This document shows, piece by piece, positions 22,300 to 33,536 of a DNA stretch of 64,000 bases. The position numbers and the translations under genes were made by a program. The number at the start of each line of letters is the position of its first letter. Position 1 is the first letter of the stretch. Origin of the DNA: Gordonia gummivorans (GTDB lineage Bacteria > Actinomycetota > Actinomycetes > Mycobacteriales > Mycobacteriaceae); assembly GCF_022513585.1 (NCBI RefSeq), contig NZ_JAKWBF010000012.1:1-64000 (forward strand), written 5' to 3'. The notes under the pieces were generated by a model, which was not told where the DNA came from, did no database searches, and worked only from the letters and a program-made list of their open reading frames with translations.

Positions 22300-24261
22300 A
22301 TGAGACGCCCCCGCGGCCGTCTTCGACTCCGACTGGTCGCCGTCGCCGGCGCCATCGTCCTCGCGGCCATGGCGCTGAGCGCCTGTGGCGACGACTCGGA
22401 CACGGCGGCGCCGGTGACCTGCACGGAGATCCCCAACGGCGAGCACATTGCGGCGTCGCAGACCTCGAACGCGTCCACCGACATCTCGACCAATCCCGAG
22501 GTGGCCACCGGCTACCGGACCGGGATGCGACCGGTGACCACCCGCACCTTTGCCGCGGCGACCGCCAATCCGCTCGCCACCAAGGCCGCCTGCGAAGTGC
22601 TCCGCGACGGCGGGACGGCCGCCGACGCGCTCGTCGTCGCACAGCTCGTCCTGGGTCTCGTGGAACCTCAGTCGTCGGGTATCGGGGGCGGCGCGTTCGC
22701 GCTGTACTACGACGCGAAGAGCGGAACGGTGCACGCGTACGACGGCCGCGAAACGGCGCCGGCCGCGGCCACTGAGGACTATTTGCGCTACGTCAGCGCA
22801 ACCGATCGGACCGAACCGAAACCGAGTGCGCGGGCGTCGGGCCGATCCATCGGCATTCCCGGCGCGATGCGGATGCTCGAGATGCTGCACGGCGCGTACG
22901 GGCAACAGGACTGGCGTTCGCTCTTCGACCCGGCGATCATGCTCGCCGACAACGGTTTCGACATCAGTCCCCGCCTCGCCGCCGCCATCGCCGCCGCGGC
23001 AGGCGATCTGTCCGCCGACCCCGATGCCCGCGCCTATTTCTTGAATCCCGATGGCTCGCCGAAGGTGACGGGCACCCGGCTGACGAACCCCGCGTACGCC
23101 AAGACCCTCGGCGCGCTCGCCACCGACGGCGCCGGCGCGCTGTATGCCGGACCGATCGCGGCCGCGATCGTGGCAAAGGCGACGAGCACGGCGAACGGCA
23201 TGACGCCGAGCCTCATGACCGCGCAGGATCTCACGAATTACCGTGCGATCCAACGCACCCCGATCACCATGGACTACCGCGGACATCAGGTCGTCGGGAT
23301 GCCCGGTCCGTCGTCGGGCGGCATCGCGGTCGCCTCGGCTCTGGGCATCCTGTCGAACTTCGACCTGCCGTCGATGAAGCCGACCGACCTCGACCGCGAT
23401 GGCGGACGACCCGATCCGGCAGCCGTGCACCTCATCAACGAAGCAGAGCGTCTGGCCTACGCCGATCGCAACAAATACGTCGCCGATCCGGATTTCGTTC
23501 CTCTGCCCGGCCGGGGCGTGGCGACCATCCTCGACCCCGCATATCTCAAGAAGCGAGCCACGCTGATCTCCCCCGACCGCTCGCTGGGCGAGGCGCCCGC
23601 CGGGAATCTCGGACCGGTGCCGGTGGGCACGTATCCCGGGCCGGAGCACGGCACCAGTCACATCACCGTCGCCGACCGGTACGGCAACGTCGCGAGTATG
23701 ACCACGACCGTCGAGTCGGCCTTCGGCAGCTTCCACATGGTCGACGGCTTCGTGCTGAACAATCAGCTGACGGATTTCTCCGCCGACCCCCGCGACGACG
23801 ACGGCAACCTGGTGGCCAACCGCGTCTCACCCGGCAAACGCCCACGCTCGTCGATGGCGCCGACCCTGGTCCTGACACCCGGCACCAACGGCGCACCGGC
23901 GACCCTGCTGGCCGCTCTCGGCTCGCCCGGCGGGTCGGTGATCATCCAGTTCGTGACCAAGACCCTGGTCGCGATGCTCGACTGGGGACTCGACCCGCAG
24001 CAGGCGGTGTCGATGATCGACTTCGGATCGGCCAATACGCCCGTGTCGAATGTGGGTGGTGAGCATCCGCTGGTGGACACCGCCGACGACGGCGCGAACG
24101 ATCCACTCGCGCAAGGACTCCGGGAGCGAGGCGAACAGGTCTCGGTCGCCGACCAATCCAGCGGACTGAGCGCGCTCCGCCGCCACGAGAGCGGCTGGAT
24201 CGGTGGTGCCGATCCTCGTCGCGAAGGTGCCGTGATGGGCGACGACGGGACGCTGCAGTAG
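22300..24261 (+). CDS. ggt: Lipoprotein gamma-glutamyltransferase
   Basis: 653 residues. A lipoprotein signal with lipobox LSAC (C29) anchors it outside the membrane. The Ntn-hydrolase body starts at about residue 85 with NPLATKAACEVLRDGG and GIGGGAF; the autocatalytic and nucleophilic Thr is T452 in HGTSHITVADRYGN, which would split a large and a small subunit. GKRPRSSMAPT and GSPGGS form the usual substrate loop. It hydrolyses or transfers the gamma-glutamyl group of glutathione-like compounds. The ATG at 22300 fits the signal peptide. It ends one base from the convergent MarR gene. Confidence 0.88.
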   Translation: MRRPRGRLRLRLVAVAGAIVLAAMALSACGDDSDTAAPVTCTEIPNGEHIAASQTSNASTDISTNPEVATGYRTGMRPVTTRTFAAATANPLATKAACEVLRDGGTAADALVVAQLVLGLVEPQSSGIGGGAFALYYDAKSGTVHAYDGRETAPAAATEDYLRYVSATDRTEPKPSARASGRSIGIPGAMRMLEMLHGAYGQQDWRSLFDPAIMLADNGFDISPRLAAAIAAAAGDLSADPDARAYFLNPDGSPKVTGTRLTNPAYAKTLGALATDGAGALYAGPIAAAIVAKATSTANGMTPSLMTAQDLTNYRAIQRTPITMDYRGHQVVGMPGPSSGGIAVASALGILSNFDLPSMKPTDLDRDGGRPDPAAVHLINEAERLAYADRNKYVADPDFVPLPGRGVATILDPAYLKKRATLISPDRSLGEAPAGNLGPVPVGTYPGPEHGTSHITVADRYGNVASMTTTVESAFGSFHMVDGFVLNNQLTDFSADPRDDDGNLVANRVSPGKRPRSSMAPTLVLTPGTNGAPATLLAALGSPGGSVIIQFVTKTLVAMLDWGLDPQQAVSMIDFGSANTPVSNVGGEHPLVDTADDGANDPLAQGLRERGEQVSVADQSSGLSALRRHESGWIGGADPRREGAVMGDDGTLQ

Positions 24262-24262
24262 T

Positions 24263-24751
24263 TCACTCCCCCAACGAACTCAACACCCGACGCAGCAGGC
24301 CGGCGAGTGTTTCCCGCTCGGCCGGCGTCAGTGCCGCGAGAACCTGCTCGTCGTCGTCGAGCCGTCGCGGCAACTCGACGTCGACGAGTGCACGGCCGGC
24401 GTCGGTGAGTTCCAGCAGTACCACCCGACCGTCGCGTTCCGACCGTCTCCGCACGAGCAACTCTCGCTTCGCGAGACTGTCGGTCAGCTTGGTGATCGAC
24501 GCACCGCTGAGCATGGTCGTGGACACCACCTCGCTTGCCCGGATCGGACCATCGGCGCGGGCGAGCGCCCCCAAGACGTCGTACTCGGAGCGCGTGATGC
24601 CGTGGCGGTCGAGGTTGCGGTCGAACCGATGCGTGGTGACTGCGGCGAGGCGTTGCACGCGGCCGAGGACGCCCACGGGTGCGACGTCGAGGTCGGGATA
24701 GGCGCGCGCCCATTCCTGCTGGATGCGGTCGACGAGGTCGGAGGGGGCCAT
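24263..24751 (-). CDS. MarR-family transcriptional regulator
   Basis: 162 residues. The winged-helix core has YDVLGALARADGPIRASEV, the recognition helix region GASITKLTDSLAKRELLVRR and the wing SERDGRVVLLELTDAG, all typical of MarR. It is divergent from a FUSC-type transporter, and a perfect 16-bp palindrome lies between the two starts, so it probably represses both genes and is released by a small aromatic or drug-like ligand. The ATG at 24751 is preferred because the upstream 18 codons cross the palindrome. Confidence 0.85.
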   Translation of the reverse strand: MAPSDLVDRIQQEWARAYPDLDVAPVGVLGRVQRLAAVTTHRFDRNLDRHGITRSEYDVLGALARADGPIRASEVVSTTMLSGASITKLTDSLAKRELLVRRRSERDGRVVLLELTDAGRALVDVELPRRLDDDEQVLAALTPAERETLAGLLRRVLSSLGE

Positions 24752-24758
24752 GCCATTT

Positions 24759-24774
24759 ATTTTACTAGTAAAAT
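24759..24774. promoter_or_regulatory. Operator palindrome of the MarR/FUSC divergent pair
   Basis: ATTTTACTAGTAAAAT is a perfect palindrome, AT-rich against the surrounding high GC, 8 bp from the MarR start and 17 bp from the transporter start. The size and position suit a MarR dimer. Confidence 0.65.
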
Positions 24775-24791
24775 AGTGATAAAGTAACCGC

Positions 24792-25880
24792 ATGCCGACG
24801 ACCATCCGTACCCGTGTCGACGCACTTGCTCACCCCATCCGGCCACGAACGTGGCGTGACGCGTTCTCGCTGGACCTGAGCAAGGCGTCGTGGGCGGTCC
24901 CGGCCCGCGTCGGCGTCGCGGTCGGCGCGGTCCTCGTGGTCGGCGGCGTCCTCGGACTCCACGACATCGCCGGATTCGCCGCCCTTGGCGCGCTGGTCTC
25001 GGCATTCTGCCGACCGGATCCGTATCGGGTGCGATCGGTGCGACTCCTTGCGCTCGGCGTGGGCATGACCGCCGCGACGGTGATCGGCGGGGTGGTCGGG
25101 CTCAGCGGCGGTGCGCTGGTGACCGAGATCGTGGTCATCGCCTCGCTGGCCGGAGCCGCTGCGGCGTTCATCGCGTCGGTCCGGATCGCCGGGCCCGGTG
25201 CGGTCGTGTTCGTCTTCGCGGCAACCGCGGCAGCCGGAGCAGTCGACGACGCATCCGGGCTGATCCGAGCGGTCGGAGCGACGGCCGCCGGCGCCGTGAT
25301 CGGGATCGTCGCGTCCCTGGCGCCGTGGCTGTGGCAGCGTGTTCGGCACCCACGACGCAACCTCGACACCGAGGAGCCAGACCCGCATTACGAGTCCATC
25401 TGGCGGTCGTTGGCCCGCGTGACCGACACACCGATCGTCGTCAATGCCACCCGGACGATGCTGGCAGCGGCCGCGAGTGCGACCGCCGCAGCTGCCGCCG
25501 GGCTGTCGCACCCGATGTGGGCCGCGATGGGTGCCGTCGCCGCGCTGCAGGGACTCTCGTACCACGTCACGGTGACCCGCGGACTGTCTCGCCTGCTCGG
25601 CAACGTCGCCGGCGCCGCCATCGCCGCCGCGCTGCTCGCAGTGCCTCTCGGATACTGGGGCGCGGTCATCGCGATCGTGATCTTCCAGGTCATCGCCGAG
25701 ATCACCGCACCGGTGAACTACACGATCGCGTCGAGTGTCGTCACGCCGATGGCCCTGTTGCTCACCGCGTTGAGCGCAGGCCTCTCCCCTGTGGCCGCCG
25801 TCGATCGCGTCCTGGACACGCTGATCGGCATCGTCGTGGGCATCGTGATCGCCGCACTCACCATCACTGCACACGACTGA
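24792..25880 (+). CDS. FUSC-family inner-membrane transporter
   Basis: 362 residues with two blocks of about five or six hydrophobic helices, about 45-180 and 215-355, joined by a polar linker (RHPRRNLDTEEPDPHYES). This duplicated layout and Ala/Gly-rich helices match the FUSC/aromatic-acid exporter (AaeB-like) group. ATG at 24792; there is no strong ribosome site, so the mRNA may be leaderless or weakly translated. It probably exports the compound sensed by the divergent MarR protein. Confidence 0.75.
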   Translation: MPTTIRTRVDALAHPIRPRTWRDAFSLDLSKASWAVPARVGVAVGAVLVVGGVLGLHDIAGFAALGALVSAFCRPDPYRVRSVRLLALGVGMTAATVIGGVVGLSGGALVTEIVVIASLAGAAAAFIASVRIAGPGAVVFVFAATAAAGAVDDASGLIRAVGATAAGAVIGIVASLAPWLWQRVRHPRRNLDTEEPDPHYESIWRSLARVTDTPIVVNATRTMLAAAASATAAAAAGLSHPMWAAMGAVAALQGLSYHVTVTRGLSRLLGNVAGAAIAAALLAVPLGYWGAVIAIVIFQVIAEITAPVNYTIASSVVTPMALLLTALSAGLSPVAAVDRVLDTLIGIVVGIVIAALTITAHD

Positions 25881-25917
25881 TGTCGAAGTTCGGGTTCACG
25901 ACTGTGTTTTCTTGCGC

Positions 25918-25933
25918 GTCACACAGGGGAAAC
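25918..25933 (+). promoter_or_regulatory. Candidate GlnR box upstream of glutamine synthetase
   Basis: GTCAC-n6-GAAAC matches the actinobacterial GlnR half-box pair (GTnAC-n6-GAAAC), 121 bp upstream of the glutamine synthetase start. A second pair downstream is poor. Nitrogen control is an inference from this match and from the gene product. Confidence 0.5.
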
Positions 25934-26053
25934 GACCCGCATACACCGCGCTCATAGCGTCGAGTCGCTCGCAAACTGCGACACCCCCAGCGACATCGTC
26001 GTGCACGCACCCACCCGTGGGCGGCAAACGACGACCGGTTCTCAGGAGTAACC

Positions 26054-28225
26054 ATGAGTGGCAGCATGTCCCGACGTCAGGCCATCAAGGCCGTCACAAC
26101 GTACGAAGTGGAGACCGACGGTTTCCCAGAGCCGTTGGCGGACACCTTCGGCCGCAATGTCTTCAGCCTGTCCGTGATGAAAAAGCGTCTGCCCAAGCAC
26201 GTCTTCAAGGCCGTCGCGGCAACCATCGACACCGGTGCACCCATGGATCCGACCCTCGCCGACTACGTCGCGGTCGCGATGAAGGACTGGGCCATCGAGA
26301 AGGGCGCCACCCACTACGCGCACGTTTTCTACCCGTTGACCGGTTTCACCGCGGAGAAGCACGACTCGTTCCTGGAGCCCGACTCCTCGGGTGCGTCGCT
26401 GGCCGAATTCGCCGGAAAGACGCTGCTGCAGGGTGAGCCGGATGCGTCGAGCTTCCCCAACGGCGGCCTGCGCGGCACCTTCGAGGCCCGCGGCTACACC
26501 GGCTGGGACGTCACCAGCCCGGCCTACATCCTGGAGAACCCCAACGGCAACACGCTGTGCATCCCGACCATCTTCATCTCGTGGACCGGTGAGGCACTGG
26601 ACAAGAAGACCCCGCTGCTGCGCAGCCAGCAGGCGATGAGCAAGCAGGCAATGCGCCTGCTCAAGCTGTTCGGTCACGCCGACGTCGACACCGTGGTCTC
26701 TTACGCGGGCGCCGAGCAGGAGTACTTCCTTATCGACGAGCACTTCTACTACGCCCGTCCCGACATCATGACCACCAATCGCACCCTGTTCGGCGCCAAG
26801 CCGTCCAAGGGCCAGGAGTTCGACGACCACTACTTCGGCGCCATCCCGGAGCGCGTGCTGGCCTTCATGATCGAACTCGATCGTGAACTGTTCAAGCAGG
26901 GCATCCCGTCCAAGACCCGCCACAACGAGGTCGCACCGGGCCAGTTCGAGCTCGCCCCGGTGTTCGAGCGGTCGGTCCTCGCCCACGATCATCAGCAGCT
27001 GATGATGACCATCATGAAGGCCGTCGCCGAGAAGTACGGCATGAAGTGCCTGCTGCACGAGAAGCCGTTCGCGGGCGTCAACGGATCGGGCAAGCACGTC
27101 AACTTCTCGCTGGGCAACAGCAACCAGGGCAACCTGCTCAACCCCGGCGACACCCCGCACGAGAACATGCAGTTCCTCACCTTCTGCGGTGCCATCATCC
27201 GGTCCGTGCACAAGTACGGCGGGTTGCTGCGCGCGGCTGTCGCGTCGGCCTCCAACGACCACCGCCTCGGAGCCAACGAGGCTCCGCCGGCCATCATCTC
27301 GATCTTCCTCGGCGAGCAGCTGATGGACGTCTTCGAGCAGATCGCCAAGGGCGGGGCCACCGGCTCCAAGTCGGCCGGCGTCATCGAGCTCGGCGTCGAC
27401 ACCCTCCCACCGCTCAAGGCCGATCCGGGCGACCGCAACCGCACCAGCCCGTTCGCCTTCACCGGCAACCGATTCGAGTACCGCGCCCCCGGATCGAACC
27501 AGTCGATCTCCGACCCGATGGTCGCGATCAACACGATCCTCGCCGACTCCATCGACTACATCTCCGGTGAACTCGAGGGCCTGATCGAGGGCGGCATGGA
27601 ACTGGCCGACGCGGTGCAGAAGGTGCTGCAGGAGATCATCAACGAGCACGGCGCGGTGATCTTCAACGGCAACGGCTACTCCGACGAATGGCAGGAAGAG
27701 GCCGCCGCACGTGGCCTGAAGAACCTGCGCACCACCGTCGACGCGGTCACCGAGTACACCTCACCCGAGGCGATCGAGATCTTCGAGAAGTACGGCGTGC
27801 TGTCCGCGCGTGAGCTCAAGGCCCGCGAGGACGTCATCTTCGAGTACTACGCCCTGACCATCCTGGTGGAGGCCAAGGAGACCGCGGAGATCGCCAAGAC
27901 GATGATCATCCCGGCCGCCATCCGCTACCAGGGTGAGCTGGCCGCAGTCGCGGCGTCGCTGAAGGCAGCCGAGATCGCTGTCGAGACCCCGCTGCTGACG
28001 GAGATCACCGCACTCATCGGCGATCTGCAGAAGGCCATGGTGGTGCTCGACGAGGGCATCGCCGGCATGCACGGCGAGGACGAGTACGAGGAGTCCAAGT
28101 ACGCGCTGGACAACCTGATCCCGGCGATGACCGCTGTACGCGAGGTTGCCGACAAGTTGGAAGCCATTGTGGCCGACGACCTCTGGCCGCTGCCGACCTA
28201 CAACGAGATGCTCACGATCCTCTGA
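26054..28225 (+). CDS. glnN: Type III glutamine synthetase, GlnN/GSIII
   Basis: 723 residues, the size of GSIII rather than of GSI (about 470). GSIII-specific blocks include [58 protein letters not shown] and a C-terminal [11 protein letters not shown]. Catalytic-core motifs are [36 protein letters not shown] and [11 protein letters not shown]. It makes glutamine from glutamate, ammonia and ATP. AGGAG at 26044-26048 lies five bases before the ATG. A GlnR-like box upstream suggests nitrogen control, and a strong hairpin terminator follows. Confidence 0.93.
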   Translation: MSGSMSRRQAIKAVTTYEVETDGFPEPLADTFGRNVFSLSVMKKRLPKHVFKAVAATIDTGAPMDPTLADYVAVAMKDWAIEKGATHYAHVFYPLTGFTAEKHDSFLEPDSSGASLAEFAGKTLLQGEPDASSFPNGGLRGTFEARGYTGWDVTSPAYILENPNGNTLCIPTIFISWTGEALDKKTPLLRSQQAMSKQAMRLLKLFGHADVDTVVSYAGAEQEYFLIDEHFYYARPDIMTTNRTLFGAKPSKGQEFDDHYFGAIPERVLAFMIELDRELFKQGIPSKTRHNEVAPGQFELAPVFERSVLAHDHQQLMMTIMKAVAEKYGMKCLLHEKPFAGVNGSGKHVNFSLGNSNQGNLLNPGDTPHENMQFLTFCGAIIRSVHKYGGLLRAAVASASNDHRLGANEAPPAIISIFLGEQLMDVFEQIAKGGATGSKSAGVIELGVDTLPPLKADPGDRNRTSPFAFTGNRFEYRAPGSNQSISDPMVAINTILADSIDYISGELEGLIEGGMELADAVQKVLQEIINEHGAVIFNGNGYSDEWQEEAAARGLKNLRTTVDAVTEYTSPEAIEIFEKYGVLSARELKAREDVIFEYYALTILVEAKETAEIAKTMIIPAAIRYQGELAAVAASLKAAEIAVETPLLTEITALIGDLQKAMVVLDEGIAGMHGEDEYEESKYALDNLIPAMTAVREVADKLEAIVADDLWPLPTYNEMLTIL

Positions 28226-28245
28226 TCGTCGCGCAACTGACGACA

Positions 28246-28279
28246 GTGCCCGTCGGACCTGGTGTCCGGCGGGCACTTT
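28246..28279 (+). terminator. Rho-independent terminator after the glutamine synthetase gene
   Basis: The 13-bp arms GTGCCCGTCGGAC (28246-28258) and GTCCGGCGGGCAC (28264-28276), with one wobble position and a 5-base loop, are followed by TTTC. It lies 21 bp after the stop codon. Confidence 0.8.
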
Positions 28280-28361
28280 CGTGTCAGCGACCCATGTGCC
28301 GACCCCGTCGGCGAACATGGACGCGGGAAGAGCGTGGCTTCGCTGCAGTAACAGCCCTCTC

Positions 28362-28419
28362 GCCAGAAACCGCAGGTCTGGCCAGAAACCGCTGGTGCGC
28401 CTCGGGTTTCTGACCAGAC
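28362..28419. repeat. Hairpin with direct repeat
   Basis: Arms at 28376-28390 (GTCTGGCCAGAAACC) and 28405-28419 pair over 15 bp with one mismatch. The left arm is preceded by a direct repeat of GCCAGAAACCGC. It was not seen elsewhere in the window. Confidence 0.6.
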
Positions 28420-28495
28420 ACGAGGTCCCTGTCGCAGCGCAGTCCTCGGACTCGGGAACATCGTCGTCGAGCACAGAAAGCACCGTCTTCCGCCC

Positions 28496-28606
28496 AAGAA
28501 ACTAGGGGAAGAAAACTCGTCCCCTACCCTTGGAGTCCTCCCCCAGAATTTCCTAGGGGACGACTTCGAACCCCGGGGAAGAGACTCTTCCCCTAGGTTT
28601 TTCGGC
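28496..28606 (-). repeat. Dispersed palindromic element B, copy B2
   Basis: Reverse orientation relative to B1. The right end CCCCTAGGTTTTTCGG mirrors the left end of B1. Hairpins AGGGGAAGAgtctcTTCCCCT and TAGGGGAAG ... CGTCCCCTA flank a centre with GGAGTCC and GGGGACGACTTCGAA. Confidence 0.75.
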
Positions 28607-28621
28607 CACGACGCTTGCGCA

Positions 28622-28666
28622 TTTCCGCAGGTCAGGAGGCCGGCGGCAGTACTCTTCGTGTGTCAG
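28622..28666 (+). repeat. Dispersed repeat A, copy A4
   Basis: TTTCCGCAGGTCAGGAGGCC ... GCAGTACTCTTCG, then GTGTGTCAG. The stop codon of the PucR gene (28663-28665 on the minus strand) lies at this edge. Confidence 0.6.
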
Positions 28667-30279
28667 CTCACTCGCAACGACAACGCCACGACGAGCCGGG
28701 TGGCCGGGTCGTCGAGGTCCATGCCGGTCAGTTCCTGGATACGGCGAATGCGGTAACGCAACGTGTTCGGGTGCACATGCAGATCGCTTGCGGCGGTGCG
28801 GACATCGCCGAAGTGGTCGAGGTAGGCGCGCAGCGATGGCGTGAACTCGCTGCCCGACTCGTCGTCCAGGGCAGCAAGTGACGTCACCCGAGGGTCGACG
28901 AGATCCGGGTTCTCCGAGAGCATTCCGACGATCTCTCCCAGCAGCACGCCGGTACGCGAACGTTCGACGGTGGTGACGTCGTCGATGAGTTCCCCTTCGC
29001 GCTCGGCGGCGTCGAGCACCTGGTCGGCGTGTGTCCGCAACGCGGGCACCTCCGCCAAACCGTCTGCGGGTCCGGCGATCACCGCCCGGACCCGAACACC
29101 GAACTGACGATGCGTCGCGTCCACCGCGGCTCGGGCCCACGACATCGCGGCATCGGCGCTCACACCTGGGAGAACCACGTACGCCCGTGGGCCGACCAGC
29201 GTGGTGACCGACAGCGGACTGAATGCGCTGGCGTGCAACATCAATGCCGACACGTGGCCGGTGACGGAGTCCAGGGCAGCCGGTTCGCCCTCGGCAACAC
29301 CGAAGGCGACCACCGACACCGGGCTCGCGGGATCGATACCCAACTGGGCGCCCAGATGTCCGGCGTCGATGACCTCGCCGCGGCTGCCGACGAGTCGCCG
29401 CACGAGGTCGTCGTGGTCGCTGCCGGCGGCGCGGCGCCGCGCGATCACCCGGGCCGCCACCGCTGCCGCTCCCACCAACACCTGTGACGCATCGTCGGCG
29501 AGCGGTGTCGCACCCTCCTGAAGCCACACCACACCCAGGAACGCGCCCAGTTGCTCGCCACCGCTCGGTGTGCGGATCGCGACCGCCAACCTGCGGCGCA
29601 ACGCGAGATCTGCACGCTCGTCGACGACCACGACGTCCGACGACGTGCGCAAGGCGTCCATGACGCCCCACTGCCGGAGCCACGCCAGCATCTCCGGCGG
29701 CCCCTCCCGGCCGAGGATCGACAGTCGGCGCAGTTCGTCGGCCTCGTCGCCCGCGGTGCTGTAGGCGAGTACGTGCGATCGTTCGTCCTCGATGCTGACG
29801 AGTCCGCCCGTCCGGCGTGCCACCTCGCCCGCGAGTTCGAACAGATCCCCGGTGTTGCCCGCCCGCATCGACTCACCGCCGTCGTCGTCGAGGACGCGAA
29901 CACCGTCGAGCACCCGGACGACGAGGTTGTAGAGCCGCTCCCAGCGGGCGTGCGGATCGACGGAGATCACCGCGATCCCGAGTCGGTCGGCGAGCGCCAC
30001 CACCTCCTCCGACGGCGATTTCGACATCACCGCGACCGGACGATGCCCGCCCAGACCGGCCAGCAGCCTGCGGGTCGTCTCGTCGTCGAGCCCGACCAGC
30101 AGATACAGATCGGCACCACGCGCCGCGCGGCCCAACCCGTAGTGGATGTCGTCGATGTCGATCATGGCCAGCGACGACACCGACTCGTCCAGCCCTCGCG
30201 GAGCGGTGACCAGAGTGACGACCGTGCGGTCGAGGGCCAGCAGCAATCGCCCCAGTGGCAGACCGCGCCTGTTGTCCAT
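28663..30279 (-). CDS. PucR-family regulator, probable proline-catabolism activator
   Basis: 538 residues. The N-terminal third is a PucR-type ligand domain, the middle a CdaR/GGDEF-like region, and the C-terminus the PucR helix-turn-helix (DVRTAASDLHVHPNTLRYRIRRIQELTGMDLDDP). It is divergent from pruA-putB, the arrangement of PruR in mycobacteria, where it activates both genes in response to proline; that function is inferred here. The ATG at 30279 lies inside a perfect palindrome; an in-frame GTG four codons earlier (30291) is possible. It ends inside or against repeat A4. Confidence 0.82.
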   Translation of the reverse strand: MDNRRGLPLGRLLLALDRTVVTLVTAPRGLDESVSSLAMIDIDDIHYGLGRAARGADLYLLVGLDDETTRRLLAGLGGHRPVAVMSKSPSEEVVALADRLGIAVISVDPHARWERLYNLVVRVLDGVRVLDDDGGESMRAGNTGDLFELAGEVARRTGGLVSIEDERSHVLAYSTAGDEADELRRLSILGREGPPEMLAWLRQWGVMDALRTSSDVVVVDERADLALRRRLAVAIRTPSGGEQLGAFLGVVWLQEGATPLADDASQVLVGAAAVAARVIARRRAAGSDHDDLVRRLVGSRGEVIDAGHLGAQLGIDPASPVSVVAFGVAEGEPAALDSVTGHVSALMLHASAFSPLSVTTLVGPRAYVVLPGVSADAAMSWARAAVDATHRQFGVRVRAVIAGPADGLAEVPALRTHADQVLDAAEREGELIDDVTTVERSRTGVLLGEIVGMLSENPDLVDPRVTSLAALDDESGSEFTPSLRAYLDHFGDVRTAASDLHVHPNTLRYRIRRIQELTGMDLDDPATRLVVALSLRVS

Positions 30280-30287
30280 ATGGACAA
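30272..30287. promoter_or_regulatory. Palindrome over the PucR start codon, candidate operator
   Basis: TTGTCCATATGGACAA is a perfect 16-bp palindrome whose centre contains the start codon of the regulator gene. It is 67 bp from the pruA start. Binding here would affect the regulator's own expression. Confidence 0.6.
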
Positions 30288-30353
30288 ACACTACGCCTCT
30301 ATCTTTTGCAATCAGACATACTCGGGAGTGCCTTGCTCAGGTGAACTTGGCGT

Positions 30354-31988
<1,635 letters not shown>

Positions 31989-32001
31989 AGGGGGAACGGT
32001 T

Positions 32002-32952
32002 GTGAGCAAGGTTTTCGATTCGGTACTCCGGCCGGCCATCACCGCCGCCGCCAAGAGCGACCGCATCAAGGAGACGTCACAGCGCCTCGCGGTCACCGAG
32101 CGCGTCGTGCGCCGATTTGTCCCCGGCGAGAGCGAGGTCGACGTCCTCGCCGCCATTCGAGCCGAGTTCGACGACGGACTCTCGGTGACGATCGACTTCC
32201 TCGGTGAGGACACCGTGGTCGAGGCCCAGGCCGACGCGACGGTCACCGCGTATTTGTCGCTGCTGGAGGCGATGTCGGGGTTGGGTGCGACTGCTTCGGG
32301 TCAGCTTGAGGTGTCGCTCAAGCTGACGGCACTCGGGCAGTCACTCCCCGAGCATGGTGCCAAGATCGCGGAGGCCAATGCTCGTCGCATCGCATCCGCG
32401 GCCCGTGCGGCGGGAGTGCTCGTCACGGTTGATGCCGAGGACCACACGACCGTGGACGAACGACTGTCGATCGTGCGGTCGCTCCGCGGCGACTTCCCCG
32501 AGGTCGGGACGGTGCTACAGGCGTATCTGCGTCGTACCGAGGACGACTGCGCCGAGTTCGCTGCGTCCGGCGCCCGCATCCGGCTGTGCAAGGGCGCCTA
32601 TGCCGAGCCCGCGTCGGTCGCGTTCCCGGATCGTCGTCAGATCGACGAAGCCTATCTGCGCTGTCTGCGAATCCTGATGAAGGGCAACGGTTATCCGATG
32701 GTGGCCAGCCACGATCCGGTGATCATCGAGGCGGCCGGCGTTTTGGCTCGCGAACTCGGCCGCGAGCCCGACTCGTGGGAACACCAGATGCTGTACGGCA
32801 TCCGGACCGACGAACAGCGCCGTCTGGTGCAGTCGGGTGCACGGGTCCGCGTGTACATCCCGTACGGCGAGGAATGGTACGGCTACTTCGTCCGTCGGCT
32901 AGCCGAGAAGCCTGCCAACCTGGGCTTCTTCCTTCGCGCCCTCGCCGGCTGA
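32002..32952 (+). CDS. putB: Proline dehydrogenase (monofunctional)
   Basis: 316 residues, the short PutB form. Barrel motifs are VSLKLTALGQ, VTVDAEDHTTVD, VLQAYLRRTEDD, RLCKGAYAEP, ASHDP and the substrate-binding YIPYGEEWYGYFVRRLAEKP at the C-terminus. It oxidises proline to pyrroline-5-carboxylate with FAD, giving the substrate of the upstream dehydrogenase. The start is GTG at 32002 behind GAAGGGGGA. It is followed seven bases later by the 3' end of the convergent MOSC gene. Confidence 0.93.
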   Translation: MSKVFDSVLRPAITAAAKSDRIKETSQRLAVTERVVRRFVPGESEVDVLAAIRAEFDDGLSVTIDFLGEDTVVEAQADATVTAYLSLLEAMSGLGATASGQLEVSLKLTALGQSLPEHGAKIAEANARRIASAARAAGVLVTVDAEDHTTVDERLSIVRSLRGDFPEVGTVLQAYLRRTEDDCAEFAASGARIRLCKGAYAEPASVAFPDRRQIDEAYLRCLRILMKGNGYPMVASHDPVIIEAAGVLARELGREPDSWEHQMLYGIRTDEQRRLVQSGARVRVYIPYGEEWYGYFVRRLAEKPANLGFFLRALAG

Positions 32953-32959
32953 CTGTCCG

Positions 32960-33508
32960 TCACATCGGCTGCGCACGTCGCACTTGATCGGCGGCACGCG
33001 TGGCATCGAGTTCGACGTCGCAGCGCAACAGTGCGGGCCCGACGTGCAGGGTGCCCGACGACAGCGGTTGTGCGCGTAGGCCACCGCGTCCGATCAGCGC
33101 CTTGCGCACACCTTCACCGGCCATCGTGTCCATCCACGCACACGGATGCGCCGGCCGGCCGCCGCGGAATCGGATGGGTCCGTCGCCGGTGTCGATCGCG
33201 AACTCGCGACCGCGCAGTGGGTCGAGTTCGACGCCTCGGACGACGACGTTGCGGCGCGCGAGGATCGGGTCCGCCTGTCCGGCAGCGGCTTCCCACGCCT
33301 CGATGGCGAGGAAGGTCACGGCAGCCTCGGTGTGCGCCCGCACCCCGAAGAACCGGTCGCCGCGGATCCCTTTGTCGGCGATCACCTCCACGGCGTCGGG
33401 TGTCGTGGTGGGCGCATCGTCGGCCGGACCGTCTTTGGGTCGGCCGAAATAGGCATGACGAGGCGACACCACGAGCATCACGATGTCGCAGTGGTACTCG
33501 AAGTCCAT
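32960..33508 (-). CDS. MOSC-domain protein
   Basis: 182 residues. The MOSC pattern is seen in KGIRGDRFFG near residue 50, RRNVVVRGVELDPLRGREF in the middle, and HPCAWMDTMAGEGVRKAL, which supplies the conserved Cys, about 60 residues from the end. MOSC domains bind the molybdenum cofactor or transfer sulfur. No molybdenum gene is adjacent, so its partner is unknown. ATG at 33508; the start lies 28 bp from element B3. Confidence 0.78.
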   Translation of the reverse strand: MDFEYHCDIVMLVVSPRHAYFGRPKDGPADDAPTTTPDAVEVIADKGIRGDRFFGVRAHTEAAVTFLAIEAWEAAAGQADPILARRNVVVRGVELDPLRGREFAIDTGDGPIRFRGGRPAHPCAWMDTMAGEGVRKALIGRGGLRAQPLSSGTLHVGPALLRCDVELDATRAADQVRRAQPM

Positions 33509-33536
33509 GCCTTTCAGGCTGCCACAAGAGCCCGCC

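Larger units (their letters stand above)
28280..28662. other. Gene-free convergent interval with repeats
   Basis: Between the glutamine synthetase terminator and the 3' end of the PucR gene there is an isolated hairpin, one B element and one A element; no gene is supported. Confidence 0.65.
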
